From: Calliphora vicina
Taxonomy: Eukaryota; Arthropoda; Insecta; Diptera; Calliphoridae
Direction of reading: 5' to 3'
Assembly: GCF_958450345.1 (NCBI RefSeq)
Contig: NC_088780.1
Coordinates: forward strand, 36,727,667 to 36,791,666
DNA: 64,000 bases
Shown here: positions 12,641 to 24,226 of the stretch, piece by piece
Numbering within the stretch: position 1 is the first letter of the stretch
Layout of the letters: every line of letters begins with the position of its first letter
Program-made: the position numbers and the translations under genes
Notes under the pieces: model-generated
The model's database searches: none
What the model saw: the letters and a program-made list of their open reading frames with translations, nothing else
What the model was told of the DNA's origin: nothing

Positions 12641-13016
12641 AAAAAGACGTTTAAGGATCAAAATATTCTACGAAAATTTTTCACAAAAAATTTCAGTGGG
12701 GGTAGCCAAAGATACCAAAGTTGTAAATAAAGCTCTTTGTGTTTAATTATCAAAATTTCATGCCACATTTTTTTTAAAAAAAATCGCCAAAAATCCATTT
12801 TTGACTCGAATGACCTGAAATTTAATATATAAATATTCCTTGAGAACATCTATAAAAAACATTTTAGAAGAATGTTATTTGTAGTATTTCCTATCCTAAT
12901 AAATATCTCAAAAGTTTGATGTCCTGGATTTTTTTCAATAATTTTACCGAAGTTAGTTGATCTAAAATAACAAACCTCACATCATGAACAAGAATCTTGT
13001 AAACTTGTATTACATA

Positions 13017-14455
13017 CACTGGTGCATATTCCTATAAACGCATACTACTTCTTTTTAAAAAGATTGTAAAAATTAAACATGAACATATTTAGGGGGCTAC
13101 AAATTTGTTTATTAAATTAGTTAAAATATTGTTTACAAAAAAATTCATTTGTACTTTATTTATTTATTTTTTACTTAATTTTCGAGATTAACAGCCATTT
13201 TTAAGGGAATTTTCCTATAAACGCACTTTATTTTATGGGCCACTGTAGCATTATTAATAATGTGTGGATGATCCTCTGTTATGGATTGTTTCAAAATTAT
13301 CCCCACAAGTTCTCCATCGGGTTTAAGTCCGGCCTACAAGCCGGCCAGTCCAACAGAGCAATGCTATGTTCATTAAACCTAGATTTCGATTGCTTAGAAA
13401 CTTGGATTGCAGCATTATCTTGTTGGAATATGCAATCATCATCCATTTTTTCATCCATTAATGAGAGAAGAGCATCTTCCAACAGTTCGTTATAAATCGC
13501 ACTATTCATTTTTGTCGGAACAAAACATATTTTCGACTTGCCAACTGCAGAAAACGCTGACCAAACCATAACACTGCCACCACCGAAATTACGTTTTGAC
13601 ATCCGAACATCGTTTGATCTCAAATCGTGCCAATAACATGAGTATGAGTCAGGACCGTCTAGATTTAATTTTTTTTCGTCAGAGAAAATTACGTTTTTCC
13701 ACTCATCTGTCCATTTCAAATATTTTCTTGCGAATTTTAGACTGTTTTCTTCATGGTGCTTTTTTAGCATTGGTTTACATTTCGGCTTTTTCCATTTTAT
13801 ATTTTCATCGTTTCGTAAAATGTGTGCAACGAGTTTGGAAGCCACTGGAAGATTCAATTTATTCTTTATTTGTGTGGAATTCAATTTGTTGCGGGTTGCT
13901 TCTTGTTTTATTAGATTAAGTTGTCTTCTTGTTAGTCTTGTATTTCCCTTTGCGAACTCCATAATTTCGCACCACACTTTCCGAACGATCGATTTTACGT
14001 CCAATTTCTCTATTGGAACATCCTTGGTTGTGAAAAAATTTAATTTGAATCTTTTCTTGATCGGACAACAAAGTTCCCTTGGGCATCTTTAAAAGTGATG
14101 AATTTTATTGATTCAAATAGAAAAAGTTGCAGTAAATTGAGATGTTACTATTAAAAAAACGTAGCTTTGGTTGAAAAAAAACTAAAATTGATAATATTTT
14201 ATTTTTGGTAACTTTTTTAAAAACAAATTTCACGTCTGCGTTTATACGAATCTTTCACTTAAAATAGCACCAAGAACATTTGATCGCATAATTAAGGCAA
14301 ACAACAAGAATAAGAAAAAAGACTTGCTTACTTTCAAAAAGTACCGTTAAGTTGTCTCATTAAAAAAGTTAAATTTTGCTTTTGGATGAGAACAACAAAG
14401 ATATAACAAAAATACAGAAAAAAATTAAGTGCGTTTATAGGAATATGCACCAGTG
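13017..14455 (-). mobile_element. Tc1-like DNA transposon with IR/DR ends, complete but inactive
   Basis: The ends are perfect inverted repeats CACTGGTGCATATTCCTATA (continuing to AACGCA) at 13017 and 14455, flanked by TA at 13015-13016 and 14456-14457. A second repeat in the same orientation lies inside each end: TTCCTATAAACGCACT at about 13211 and GCGTTTATACGA at about 14239. This gives the IR/DR layout known from Tc1-type elements. The transposase frame (13297-14086, minus) is broken. Confidence 0.93.
13290..14086 (-). pseudogene. Tc1-family transposase, frameshifted
   Basis: The start is probably at ATG 14086, reading MPKGTLLSDQEKIQIKFFHN and then a helix-turn-helix stretch (CSNREIGRKIDRSESVV). 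A frameshift around 13930-13960 moves into a 235-codon frame. This frame contains the DDE catalytic core: FSDEKKLNLDG (first Asp), FQQDNAAIQ (second Asp), RPDLNPMENLWG (Glu), with GGGSVMVWSAF between. The Asp-Glu spacing looks like DD34E. Directly after NLWG a second frameshift gives a TAA; the other frame continues IILKQSITEDHPHIIN and runs out near the inner repeat. Typical Tc1 transposases are about 340 residues, so the gene is near full length but inactive. Confidence 0.9.
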
Positions 14456-14457
14456 TA

Positions 14458-15000
14458 AATGCTTTGAATCACAGAAAACTGTAACTAATATTTTTCAAGA
14501 TGTTTAGTGCTTGGGCAAAATTTTTAAAAAATTCTATTTTCATGTGTTGGTTTGATTTTTTTTATGCCACCCTAATGTAAATAATTATTTCTAATATCTA
14601 ATACTATGTGTAATTATTTACTTTATAAAGAAAACTATATTTGTCTTTCATTACCAACGAAATAAATATTTTTGTTCATTTTCTACGAAAATTTTCCAAT
14701 ATTCATATTTCAATTGTTTATTATTGTTACGTTTTGCTATTATTTTTTTTAGATTTCTTTAATTTATTTTTCATAAACTACTTGAATTCAATTTGGATTA
14801 TCTTTTAGCGATTATCGTAATTAAATTTGTGTTTCCAAAAGCTTTATAATGTAAAATTACTTATAGTTAGTTTAGCATTTAGCATGTAACACAAACATCA
14901 AAATAATATTTTAAGAATTTAGAATAATATTTTGAAAATTATAGTTTCCTTCATCAAAAAAAAATGATTTTGTCATTCAGTTTCAAATTCATCAAAATAT
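14458..15000. other. No gene seen; AT-rich spacer
   Basis: No coding or repeat structure recognised beyond A/T runs. Confidence 0.5.
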
Positions 15001-15260
15001 TTATTGCAGACTCTTATTAGTGTATATACTCTGGGTCCTCATAAAATTATATGAGGATCTAGCTATGTCCGTCTGTCTGTCTGTCTGTCTGTATGTTGAA
15101 AACAAGAAAGGTCCCAAACGAAAAAAGCTTGCTGGTTCAAATTTTACACAAATAATATATTGTAAGGTTTTTTTTTTGTATTGCAAATAGGAAATATCGG
15201 TCCATGATTTCACTTAGCCCCCATACAAATGTCCCCCCGGAATACTATTTGAGCAGTCAT
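15001..15260 (+). repeat. Family C-like repeat segment with (GTCT)n
   Basis: Contains CTGGGTCCTCATAAAATTAT, GTCCGTCTGTCTGTCTGTCT and the 'ccatgatttcacttagcccccatac' type motif (in pieces CCATGATTTCACTTAGCCCC). Similar wording recurs at 8820 and 52350-52440. It forms the left shoulder of the tandem array. Confidence 0.55.
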
Positions 15261-15377
15261 AAATATATTGATTAGTCGGCAATACTGATAAAATTTTGTT
15301 TCAAGTATTTCGATATCATACTGTACAGTATGGCGAAAATCGGGCAAAATTTGTCCCAATACAAGGTAGACCTCATT

Positions 15378-15515
15378 GATTCGCTCATTTTCAGAAAATT
15401 GTATGTGCATACAAGCGTGTACTTTGATTGTTAATTTTACATGTGTTCTGTTATTGTAACAAAAACAAAACACATGTAAAATTTACATACAATTTTCTGA
15501 AAATTAGCGAATTCA
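15378..15515. repeat. Nested inverted repeat at the head of the tandem array
   Basis: TTCGCTCATTTTCAGAAAAT at about 15381 pairs with its near reverse complement ending in GCGAATTC at about 15515. Inside it AATTTTACATGTGTT pairs with AACACATGTAAAATT (about 15430-15484). Confidence 0.7.
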
Positions 15516-18500
15516 CTTAAGTGTGAATAAATTCGAAAAGAATCAATCGATTTTTACGATCGATATGTCATTTTGTTCCTATTATATGTGGCTTTGTGAC
15601 AAAGTAATTAACCTGAATAATTTCTGCCGTTTTCGATTTTTCATGATTTTTTTAATACAAAAAAATTGTTATTTTCACGTAAAAAATATATTTTTTGCTT
15701 CAATTTGTTATTATAACTCCGAAACTACTGGCCCGATTAAAATGCAATATATACGTAAGAATTTGTACATATCATCGGAAAAATGTTTTCAAAATTCAAT
15801 TATTCAAAAGAAGAACATTAACTACTCAATTGAATGTTTATCAAACAAAAAACTAAAATTTTGTGAAAATGAGCGAATTCACTTAATTATGAAAAAATTC
15901 GAAAAGAATCCATCGATTTTTATGACCGCTATCTAATTTAGTTCCTATTTCACGTGGCTTTACGAAAAAGCAATACGTTTTCGATTTGTCATGATTTTTT
16001 TAATACAAAAAAAATTGTTATTTTCACGTAAAAAATATATTTTTTGCTTCAATTTGTTATTATAACTCCGAAACTACTGAGCCGATTAAAACGCAATATA
16101 TGTGCGCAAATTTTCTCATAGCATGGGGAAAATGTTTTCAAAATTTAATCAATCGAAAGAAGAACACTAACTACTCAATTTTATGTATTTCAAACAAAAA
16201 AATAAAATTTTGTGAAAATGCGCCAAATTCACTTAAGTGTGAATAAATTCGAAAAGAATCAATCGATTTTTATGATTGATATGCCATTTTGTTCCTATTT
16301 CATTTGGCTTTGTGATAAAGTAATAAATCTGAACATATTATGCCGTTTTCTATTTTTCATGATTTTTTTTAAACAAAAAATTGTTATTTTCACGTAAAAA
16401 AATATTTTTTGCGTCAATTTGTTATTATAACTCCGATACTACTAGGCCGATTAAAACGCAATATATATGTGAAAATTTCTACATAGCATGAGGAAAATAT
16501 TTTCAAAATTTAAACATTCAAAAGAAGAACATTAACTACTCAATTTTATGCATATCAAACTAAAAACTAAAATTTTGTGAGAATGAGCGAATTCACTTAA
16601 GTGTGAATAAATTCGAAAAGAATCAATCGATGTTTATGATCGATATCGCATTTTGTTCCTATTTCACGTGGCTTTGTGACAAAGCAATAAATCTCATCAA
16701 TTTATGACGTTTTCGATTTTTCATGATTTTTTAAAACAAAAAATTGGATATTTTTACATAAAAAATATATTTTTTGCTTCAATTTGTTAATATAACTCCG
16801 AAACTACTGGGCCGATTGAAACGCAATATTATGTGAAAATTTCTACGTAGCATGGAAATTTTCTTTCATAATTCAATCATTCAAAAGAAGAACATTAACT
16901 ACTCAATTGTATGTATTTCAAACAAAAAACTAAAATTTTGTGAAAATGAGCAAATTCACTTAAGTGTGAATAAATTCGAAAATAATCCATTGCTTTTTAT
17001 GATCTATATCTCATTTTGTTGCTCTTATATGTGGATTTGTGATAAAGTAATAAATCTGAACAATTTATGAGGTTTTTGATTTTTCATGATTTTTTAAAAC
17101 AAAAAATTGGATATTTTTACATAAAAAATATATTTTTTGCTTCAATTTGTTAATATAACTCCGAAACTACTGAACCGATTAAAACGCAATATATATGTGA
17201 AAATTTGCACAAAGCATGATAAAATTGTTTTTAAAATTCAATCAATCGAAAGAAGAACATTAACTACTCAATTGTATGTTTATCAAACAAAAAACTAAAA
17301 TTTTGTGAATTTGAGCAAATTCACTTAAGTGTGAATAAATTCGAAAGGAATCTATCAATTTTTATAGTCTATATCTCATTTTGTTGCTATTATATGTGGC
17401 TTTGTGATAAAGTATTTAACCTGAATAATTTCTGCCGTTTTCGATTTTTCATGATTTTTTTAAAACAAAACAAAATTGTTATTTTCACGAAAAAAATTAT
17501 ATTTTTTGCGTCAATTTGTTATTATAACTCCGAAACTACTGAGCCGATTAAAACGCAATATATTAAAACGCATGGGGAAAATGTTTTCAAAATTCAATCA
17601 TTTAAAAGAAGAACATATACTGCTCAATTTTATGTATATCAAACAAAAAACTAAAATTTTGTGAAAATGAGCGAATTCACTTAAGTGTAAATAAATTCGA
17701 AAATAATTCAATGATTTTTATGATTTATATCTCATTTTGTTGCTGTTATACGTGGCTTTGTGATAAAGTAATAAATCTGAACAATTTATGAGGTTTTCGA
17801 TTTTTCATGATTTTTTTAAAACAAAAAAATTATCTAAAAATATATTTTTTGCTTCAATTTGTTACTATAACGCCGAAACTACTCAGCCGATTAAAACGCA
17901 ATATATGTGTGCAAATTTCTACATAGCATGGGAAAAATGTTTTCAAAATTCAATTATTCAAAAGAAGAACTTTAACTACACAATTGTATGTTTATCAACA
18001 AAAAACAAAAATTTTGTGAAAACGAGCGAATTCACTTAAGTGTGAATAAATTCGAAAATACTTCATCGATTTTTATGATCTGTATCTCATTTTGTTCCCA
18101 TTTCATGTGGCTTTGCGATAAAGTAATAAACTTAAACAACTTATGCCTTTTTCGATTTTTCATGATTATTTTTAAATAAAAAAAAATTTCTATTTTCATG
18201 TAAAAAATATATTTTTTGCTACAATTTGTTACTATAACTCCGAAACTACTGAGCCGATTGAAACGCGATATATATGTGAAAATTTGTACAAAGTATGGGG
18301 AAATTGTTTTCAAAATTCAATCAATCGAAAGAAGAACATTAACTACTCAATTGTATGTTTATCAAACAAAAAATTAAAATTTTGTGAAAATGAGCGAATT
18401 CACTTAAGTGTGAATAAATTCGAAAGGAATCTATCGATTTTTATAGTCTATATCGCATTTTGTTGCTATTATATGTGGCTTTGTGATAAAGTATTTAACC

Positions 18501-19320
18501 CGAATAATTTCTGCCGTTTTCGATTTTTCATAATTTTTTTAAAACAAAAAAATTGCTATTTTAACGTAAATAATATATTTTTTGCGTCAATTTACTGAAA
18601 CTACTGAGCCGATTAAAACGCAATATATGTGTGGAAATTTGTTCATAGCATGGGGAAAATGTTTTCAAAATTCAATTATTCAAAAGAAGAACATTTACTA
18701 CTCAATTTTATGTATATCTAACAAAAAACTAAAATTTTGTGAAAATGAGCGAACTCACTTAAGTGTGAATAAATTCTAAAAGAATCAATCGATTTTTATG
18801 ATATGTATCTCATTTTGTTCAAATTTCACGTGGCTTTGGGATCAATTAATAAACCTGAACAATTTATTACGTTTTCGATTTTTCATGATTTTTTTAAAAC
18901 CAAAAAAATTGATATTTTCACGTAAAAAATATATTTTTGCTTCAATTTGTTATTATAACTCCGAAACTACTTAACCGATTAAAACGCAATATATATGTGA
19001 AAATTTGTACAAAGCATGGGGAAAATGTTTAACTACACTATTTTATGTATATCAAACAAAAAACTAAAATTTTGTGAAAATGAGCGAATTCACTTAAGTG
19101 TGAATAAATACGAAAAAAATCAATCAATTTTTATGGTCGATATGTCATGGTCGATATGTCATGGTCGATATGTCAAATAATTTCAGCAATTTTCGGGTTT
19201 TTAGTGAGTTTTTTAAAACAAAAAAATTAGCTATTTTCATGTAAAAATTATATTATTTGCTTCAATTTATTAATATAACTCCGAAACTACTGAGCCGATT
19301 GAAACCCAATATATAAACGG
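15500..19320 (+). repeat. Tandem array, about 360-bp unit, 10-11 copies
   Basis: The landmark GCGAATTCACTTAAGTGTGA (or variants) recurs at about 15508, 15873, 16221, 16587, 16949, 17314, 17670, 18026, 18393, 18749 and 19083, a spacing of 334-367 bases. Each unit also carries TTTTGTTCCTATT, GTGGCTTTGTGA, TAACTCCGAAACTACTG, GCCGATTAAAACGCAATATA and AAAGAAGAACATTAACTACT in the same order. Units differ by substitutions and small indels. Short open frames repeat from unit to unit (FCENERIHLSVNKFE), but they are interrupted in most copies and look like by-products. Confidence 0.93.
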
Positions 19321-19770
19321 ATTAAAGGTTATATAAATCTCAACTTTTCTAAGTTCATGTTAATTACATCGGACAACCCTTTTCGAGTTATCATAAATTA
19401 TGTTGAGAAACATCTAAAAAAAAATCACAATTTTTTTGAAAAATTTTTTTTTTTAAAAACTCTATCCATAGAATTAAAAAATTTTACAATTTTTGTACTT
19501 AGGTAGCCATGATGATCAAATCTATATAGTGGTTAGTGAAGCCTTTTTTTGCTGTTGACCTGTGACGTGTTGAAATTGGCCATAAACAAGTTTTCTATGA
19601 ACCTAAATCTTTCTACCAACTTTTGTGAGGATCGGTCCACAATTGAGACCGCCCAACATATTTATAACTTCGATATCAGAAAAATATTTTATTGTCACAT
19701 ATTGATGGTGGGTATAAAAGATTCGGCACAGCCGAAGATAAAACTCTTACTAGCTGTTAAATACTTTAGG
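19321..19770 (+). repeat. Right shoulder of the array; dispersed repeat end
   Basis: Contains GCCATGATGATCAAATCTAT (similar at 1285), GGATCGGTCCACAATTGAGA and the end motif GATTCGGCACAGCCGAAGAT, an interrupted palindrome TTCGGCACAGCCGAA found in fly dispersed repeats. Confidence 0.5.
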
Positions 19771-20735
19771 GTATCTCAAAATTCATGATATACCAATAAA
19801 TTGAGTGTGTATTGCATTTTCATCACTCAATCTTTTTGCAATTATATGTAAATATTTACTTGAAATATATATTTATTTATACATCTACATACATATATCT
19901 ATATATATACAGATATTTATTTAATTATTGTATATAATTTTCAGTCTATGATTTATTATGATTTTGTTCTGTTGTTTTGTGTTTCAGTTAATTTTATTTC
20001 AATTTAGCTCAATTCATTGTCTATTTTTTTTTTTTTTTTTTGTTTTTTGCCAAAGGGAAGTGATAAGTTTCCGCTGTTTATTGAGCAAAAAAACATTTTA
20101 TTTGAAAAGTGCAAAAAACAAACACACTCACCCAACATGACCAAAATGTTTAATGAATTGAAATGTTTTTCCTACTGTTTTATTGTTAATTTCAATTGAA
20201 ACATTTTCAAATATTCAAAAATGTAATTTCCATAGCAGAGAAAACAATCCCAAGAAGTAAATACAGTTGTAGCAAAGTTATAAATATATCATAAATTTTG
20301 AATATTATGCATCAAAAACAAAATTAAACAAAAACAGTTTTAATTATTTTTGGATGAGCAAAGTTCAACAAATTGTGTTACAATAAATATTTATTTTAAA
20401 TTAAATTGTTGTGTTTGTTGTTGTTGCAGTTGAAAATGTAAAAATGATTTACGTTTTGCACTAAAACGGAATGGAAATGTTTTTACGAGATCGCATTCTT
20501 ACACTTTTTTTCAGTTCTTTGTTCAATTACAACATGACTTTGATACTATACTCTAACTATACAAAGTGTGTATGTACTAAATAACTATTTAGAATTTTAA
20601 TAAAACAAAATTCAGCACATGGAAACTAAATCTTACCAAAAAATTTATGAAATTTTGGTAAAACAAAATTTATGGGAAAATATGGAAAAAATCATCGTTT
20701 TAACGAAGGTTAGCTACGGTTACCCTTAAATACCC
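19771..20735. other. No gene seen
   Basis: AT-rich sequence with T-runs (20026-20042) and TATA-type microsatellite near 19880-19915. Nothing coding is recognised. Confidence 0.5.
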
Positions 20736-20739
20736 CCTC

Positions 20740-22440
20740 TTTTCAACTAGATGATATTCTTGACGTTCAATTATGGTCCACTTTTTCGAGCATTGGTTGC
20801 CGTATGTCACGAATAACACGAACAAATTTGGCCTCCAAGTCGTCAATTGTTGCTGGTTTTTCAGTATAAACCAGTGGCTTTATGTGGACAGGAAATAATC
20901 AAAAGGTGTAAAAAAACACGATCTTGGTGACCATTTAACAGGTCCATTTCTCGAAATCAAGTTATTGCCTAATTTTGATTTCAATAAATTGACGGTTGCA
21001 CGTAGCGCTATCCTGTTGAAACTACATCTCACCCAGATCAATATTAACAATATTTTCATGAAAAAGATCACTGATCATCAGGGAAACCGGAAATATGCTC
21101 TAAAAAAAGCGTTTTAGGCGCTTTAAATATGCAGTAAAAACTTTGAAATATGCTCTTAAAATTTAAAAAATATGCTCTTAAAAAACAAACTTTTACATAA
21201 TTTTTAACCAAAAAAAATTTACTTAAATTTTCAAATAAAAATCGTTGTTTATTGGATCTGAAAACATTTTTATACATAGAAAATGTTCTTTCGACATCAA
21301 CTGGAGCAAAGTTAAAAGACAATATTTCATTAACACTTAGAATGGTTAAGTTTGAATTAGAACTAAAATTTGATATTTAGATGGAACTATTATTAAAATA
21401 GTGCTTATTTTATATTAAAACAAGTAAGAGAGCTATATTCGGCTGTTCCGAATCTTATATACCATTCCCCTAATTATACTTCAAAATAAAAAATTTAAAT
21501 ATTTTTAGGTGAACAAAAATTTTTTTTCAGTTTTTTAATTTTATGGAAAAAAAAATTTTTTTTTAAGTGAACATTTTTTTCAGTTTTTCATTTTTTGGAT
21601 AAAAAAATTTTTCGAATTGTTATTTTAAATTTAAAAAAAAATTTCTGTTTTTTAAATTTTTTTTTTGGTGAAAAGCCATCTATTTTTCAATTTTGAATTT
21701 TAAACAAAGGAAGTAAAAACCTGTAACAACACAGCGAAAAATAAGTAAGACAAAATTTGTTTTTGATAAACTCAAAATATGCTATTAAACAGTAAAATAT
21801 GCTCTAAAAACTCAAAATATGACATAAATATGCTCTTAAAACAAATATATGCAAAAATATGTATTTAAGGGTAAAATATGCAAAATTATGCACTAACAAA
21901 TCGATGCCAAAATTCTTAAATAGTTCTGAAACGTGTAAATATCTTATCCATGTGCTCATTAGACTCACCAGAAAAAACATGCATTTGCATATTTTGGTTT
22001 CCCTGCTGATCATATTGCGATCGTGCGATAGTAACGATCGCCATTGACCGTAGCGCGTGTTACGGCTTTATTTTTGAAGAAATAAGGTTGTAGTATCTTG
22101 TTGAAACTACATATCACCAGATCAATATTAACAATATTTTCGTGAAAAAGATCACTGATCATATTGCGATCGTGCGATAGTAAAGATCGCCATTGACCGT
22201 AGCGCGTGTTTTCGGCTTAATTTTTGAAGAAATAAGGTTCGATGATGCCACGTTTGGTGCATGTAAATCGCAACAAACGTGCATATTTCTGGATGTAATG
22301 GAGTCTATAGGGTCTGTTGTGGATGGGTCTCACTACATATGAGGTAATTTTTTTTATTAACAAACCCATTAGCCAGAAATGAGCCTTATTGCTGAACACA
22401 ATTTTGCGACAAAATAGTCTATAAGTTGCGCGAATCGATG
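20740..22440 (-). pseudogene. mariner-family transposase relic, internally duplicated and split by a hAT
   Basis: Read on the minus strand, 22400-22230 gives AHFWLMGLLIKK and other middle-region scraps including PYFFKN. 21060-20740 gives NLLKSKLGNNLISRNGPVKW, then FDYFL and, in a shifted frame, a KPATIDDLEAKFVRVIRDIR-type tail. These match the catalytic and C-terminal part of insect mariner transposases (the GPVxWPPRSCDLTPLDYFLW region), with frameshifts. About 140 bases (CTGTTGAAACTACAT to GAAGAAATAAGGTT) are duplicated in tandem at 21012-22088 and 22098-22230. The first copy carries the 927-bp hAT insertion. Confidence 0.85.
21079..22005. mobile_element. Non-autonomous hAT element with 8-bp target duplication
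   Basis: The terminal inverted repeat is CAGGGAAACC at both ends. It is flanked by the 8-bp duplication CTGATCAT at 21071-21078 and 22006-22013, the hAT hallmark. Subterminal regions carry many copies of an AAATATGCTCT-type motif (for example 21091, 21147, 21170, 21775, 21797, 21825), typical of transposase-binding repeats. There is no transposase frame. An embedded AAGTAAGAGAGCTATATTCG / TTCCGAATCTTATATACC motif is a dispersed-repeat signature. Confidence 0.92.
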
Positions 22441-23145
22441 ACTGATTTTCAAAGAAACTTACAGAGTATACTGATCATAAATGTCAAAAAGTGAGATCAG
22501 TATGGCAAATCGTTTGATAGTTAACAATTTACTAAGTTCTACCGGGCTCAAAAAACATCCTTTATATTTAAATACAAACCTTCTGCTAAAATATTTCCAT
22601 ATTGTAATTTTAATTGATAATTTGTATGAACTTCGTTGACATTTGTGTTTTTTGCAAGGTAAATAACCGATAACTTTCTGCCTCTGGTGGCTATGAGTGC
22701 CAATCACTGGTCTAACAATAAGCACATTGATACCTATGTCACGTTCTGTAACATATAACGAAACCACTGATCTGTTTTCACAGCGTTCGCAAACTTTAAT
22801 AATGATGATCTAAAACGATTAAAACAAACAGACTAAGGTATAAAATGGAAGGAAAAGAAATTGAAAAACTTTTGATGACTAAACCAAATATTATGGGACG
22901 GGAAAAGTAGCTGTGTTTTAAATGTTATGTAGCCAACATATGCCAATGTTCGGCTTATAACAGTCAGAGTTAAGAACAATATTCCAGATCAAAAAAAAAA
23001 TATATATTTCTTTAAATTCAATATTGTGTAGTAAACGACGAAAATTTGGTCATAGGACACCATGACTAGATCCTGGCCAATAGAGAGAAAATGTTCAAGA
23101 ACAATGTGAATCAAACTCAAATTTTGCAAAAATTAGTTCTAAGTA
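22441..23145. other. No gene recognised
   Basis: A 102-codon minus-strand frame at 22459-22767 lies next to the mariner relic, but its sequence (VSLYVTERDIGINVLIVRPV) matches nothing I know. No splice or regulatory signal is evident. Confidence 0.4.
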
Positions 23146-23608
23146 CAGTAAAACCTTGATAATCCCGATAATTGATTGCAGACCCTAATCCGGATTATCA
23201 AATTATCCGGACTATCGTATAAAAAATTTAAACATTGTTCTTGTATTAAAAATGCTTTTAAAACACATATCTGATGATATATTATATTTATGAATCATTT
23301 AAATAAATTATCTCATTTAAAAAGAAACTATAAATGTTCTTGTGTACATTTTATAAAAAAGTATTAACATATTTCAATTCTACAAGTCAAGAAAATAACA
23401 ATAAAAATATTAAAGCTATTTATTTTGCTTGGTAAAATAGTCATCTAATATTGTTTTTCGAGAATTGTTCAAACTTTTTTTTCCAAAGTTTGTATGAAAT
23501 CCGGATCATAAAGTTATAAAAATGCAATAAATCTGGATTATAGAGTACACAATGTAACGAAAAATGATGTCCGGATTACCGAATATCCAGATTATCAAGG
23601 TTTTACTG
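23146..23608. mobile_element. pogo/Tigger-like miniature element
   Basis: The ends are inverted repeats CAGTAAAACCTTGATAATC on both sides, flanked by TA at 23144-23145 and 23609-23610. Inside each end are repeated ATCCGGATTATC / TTATCCGGAC words. The CAGTA...GATAATCCG end style resembles pogo/Tigger elements. At 463 bp with no open frame it must be non-autonomous. Confidence 0.87.
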
Positions 23609-24226
23609 TACTCTGAAATTATACAGTTACGTATGTCGAAAATTGGGCAAAATTTGTCTCTAGTTTCCATACAAGGTCCCCATCAGAAAATGACTTGAAC
23701 ATTCATAATTGTCTTATAATTATTACTATCGTGATGAAATTGGACACAAATAAATTTTGTATGAATCTAAATTTTTTTAAAATTTTTTTTATAATTTTGA
23801 AAAAAAAAAATTAATGGAAAAAGAATTTAAGAGAAAAAAAATTGTTTGAAGAAAAAAGAATTCGGGTTAAAAAATATTTTTCCCGATTTTGACCCACTGT
23901 AGGTCCAACTTACTATAGCCTTATATACATCGTTGCAATGTACTTTGAAATATCTATCATTAGATATCCATATTGTCTATATTAATGACTTAGTAATCCA
24001 GATATAGATCAAACATAGGGCAAAAATCGAGGTTGTCCCTGTTTTTTCCTTATATCTCAGCAATTTATAGGCCGATTTTGTCATATGTCGGAAGAATTCC
24101 CGATATATGAATCATGTATGTAAGTTATTTGGGGGCTACGGAAAGTTGATTTCAACATACAGACGGACAGATGGACAGACGGACATGGCTATATCGACTT
24201 CGCTTTCTATAACGATCCAGAGTATA

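Larger units (their letters stand above)
9801..13014. other. No gene seen; repeated AACCGATTACTT hairpin motifs
   Basis: Four or more copies of an AACCGATTAC-TTTTTC-AAGTAACCGG hairpin motif lie between 9948 and 10940, with a (CATT)n run near 11625-11650. A palindromic family E fragment at 12408-12640 is listed separately. No coding exon is recognised. Confidence 0.5.

Noticed and set aside
22459..22767. 102-codon minus-strand frame
   Set aside because: Adjacent to the mariner relic, but the peptide matches no transposase region. It is probably a chance frame.
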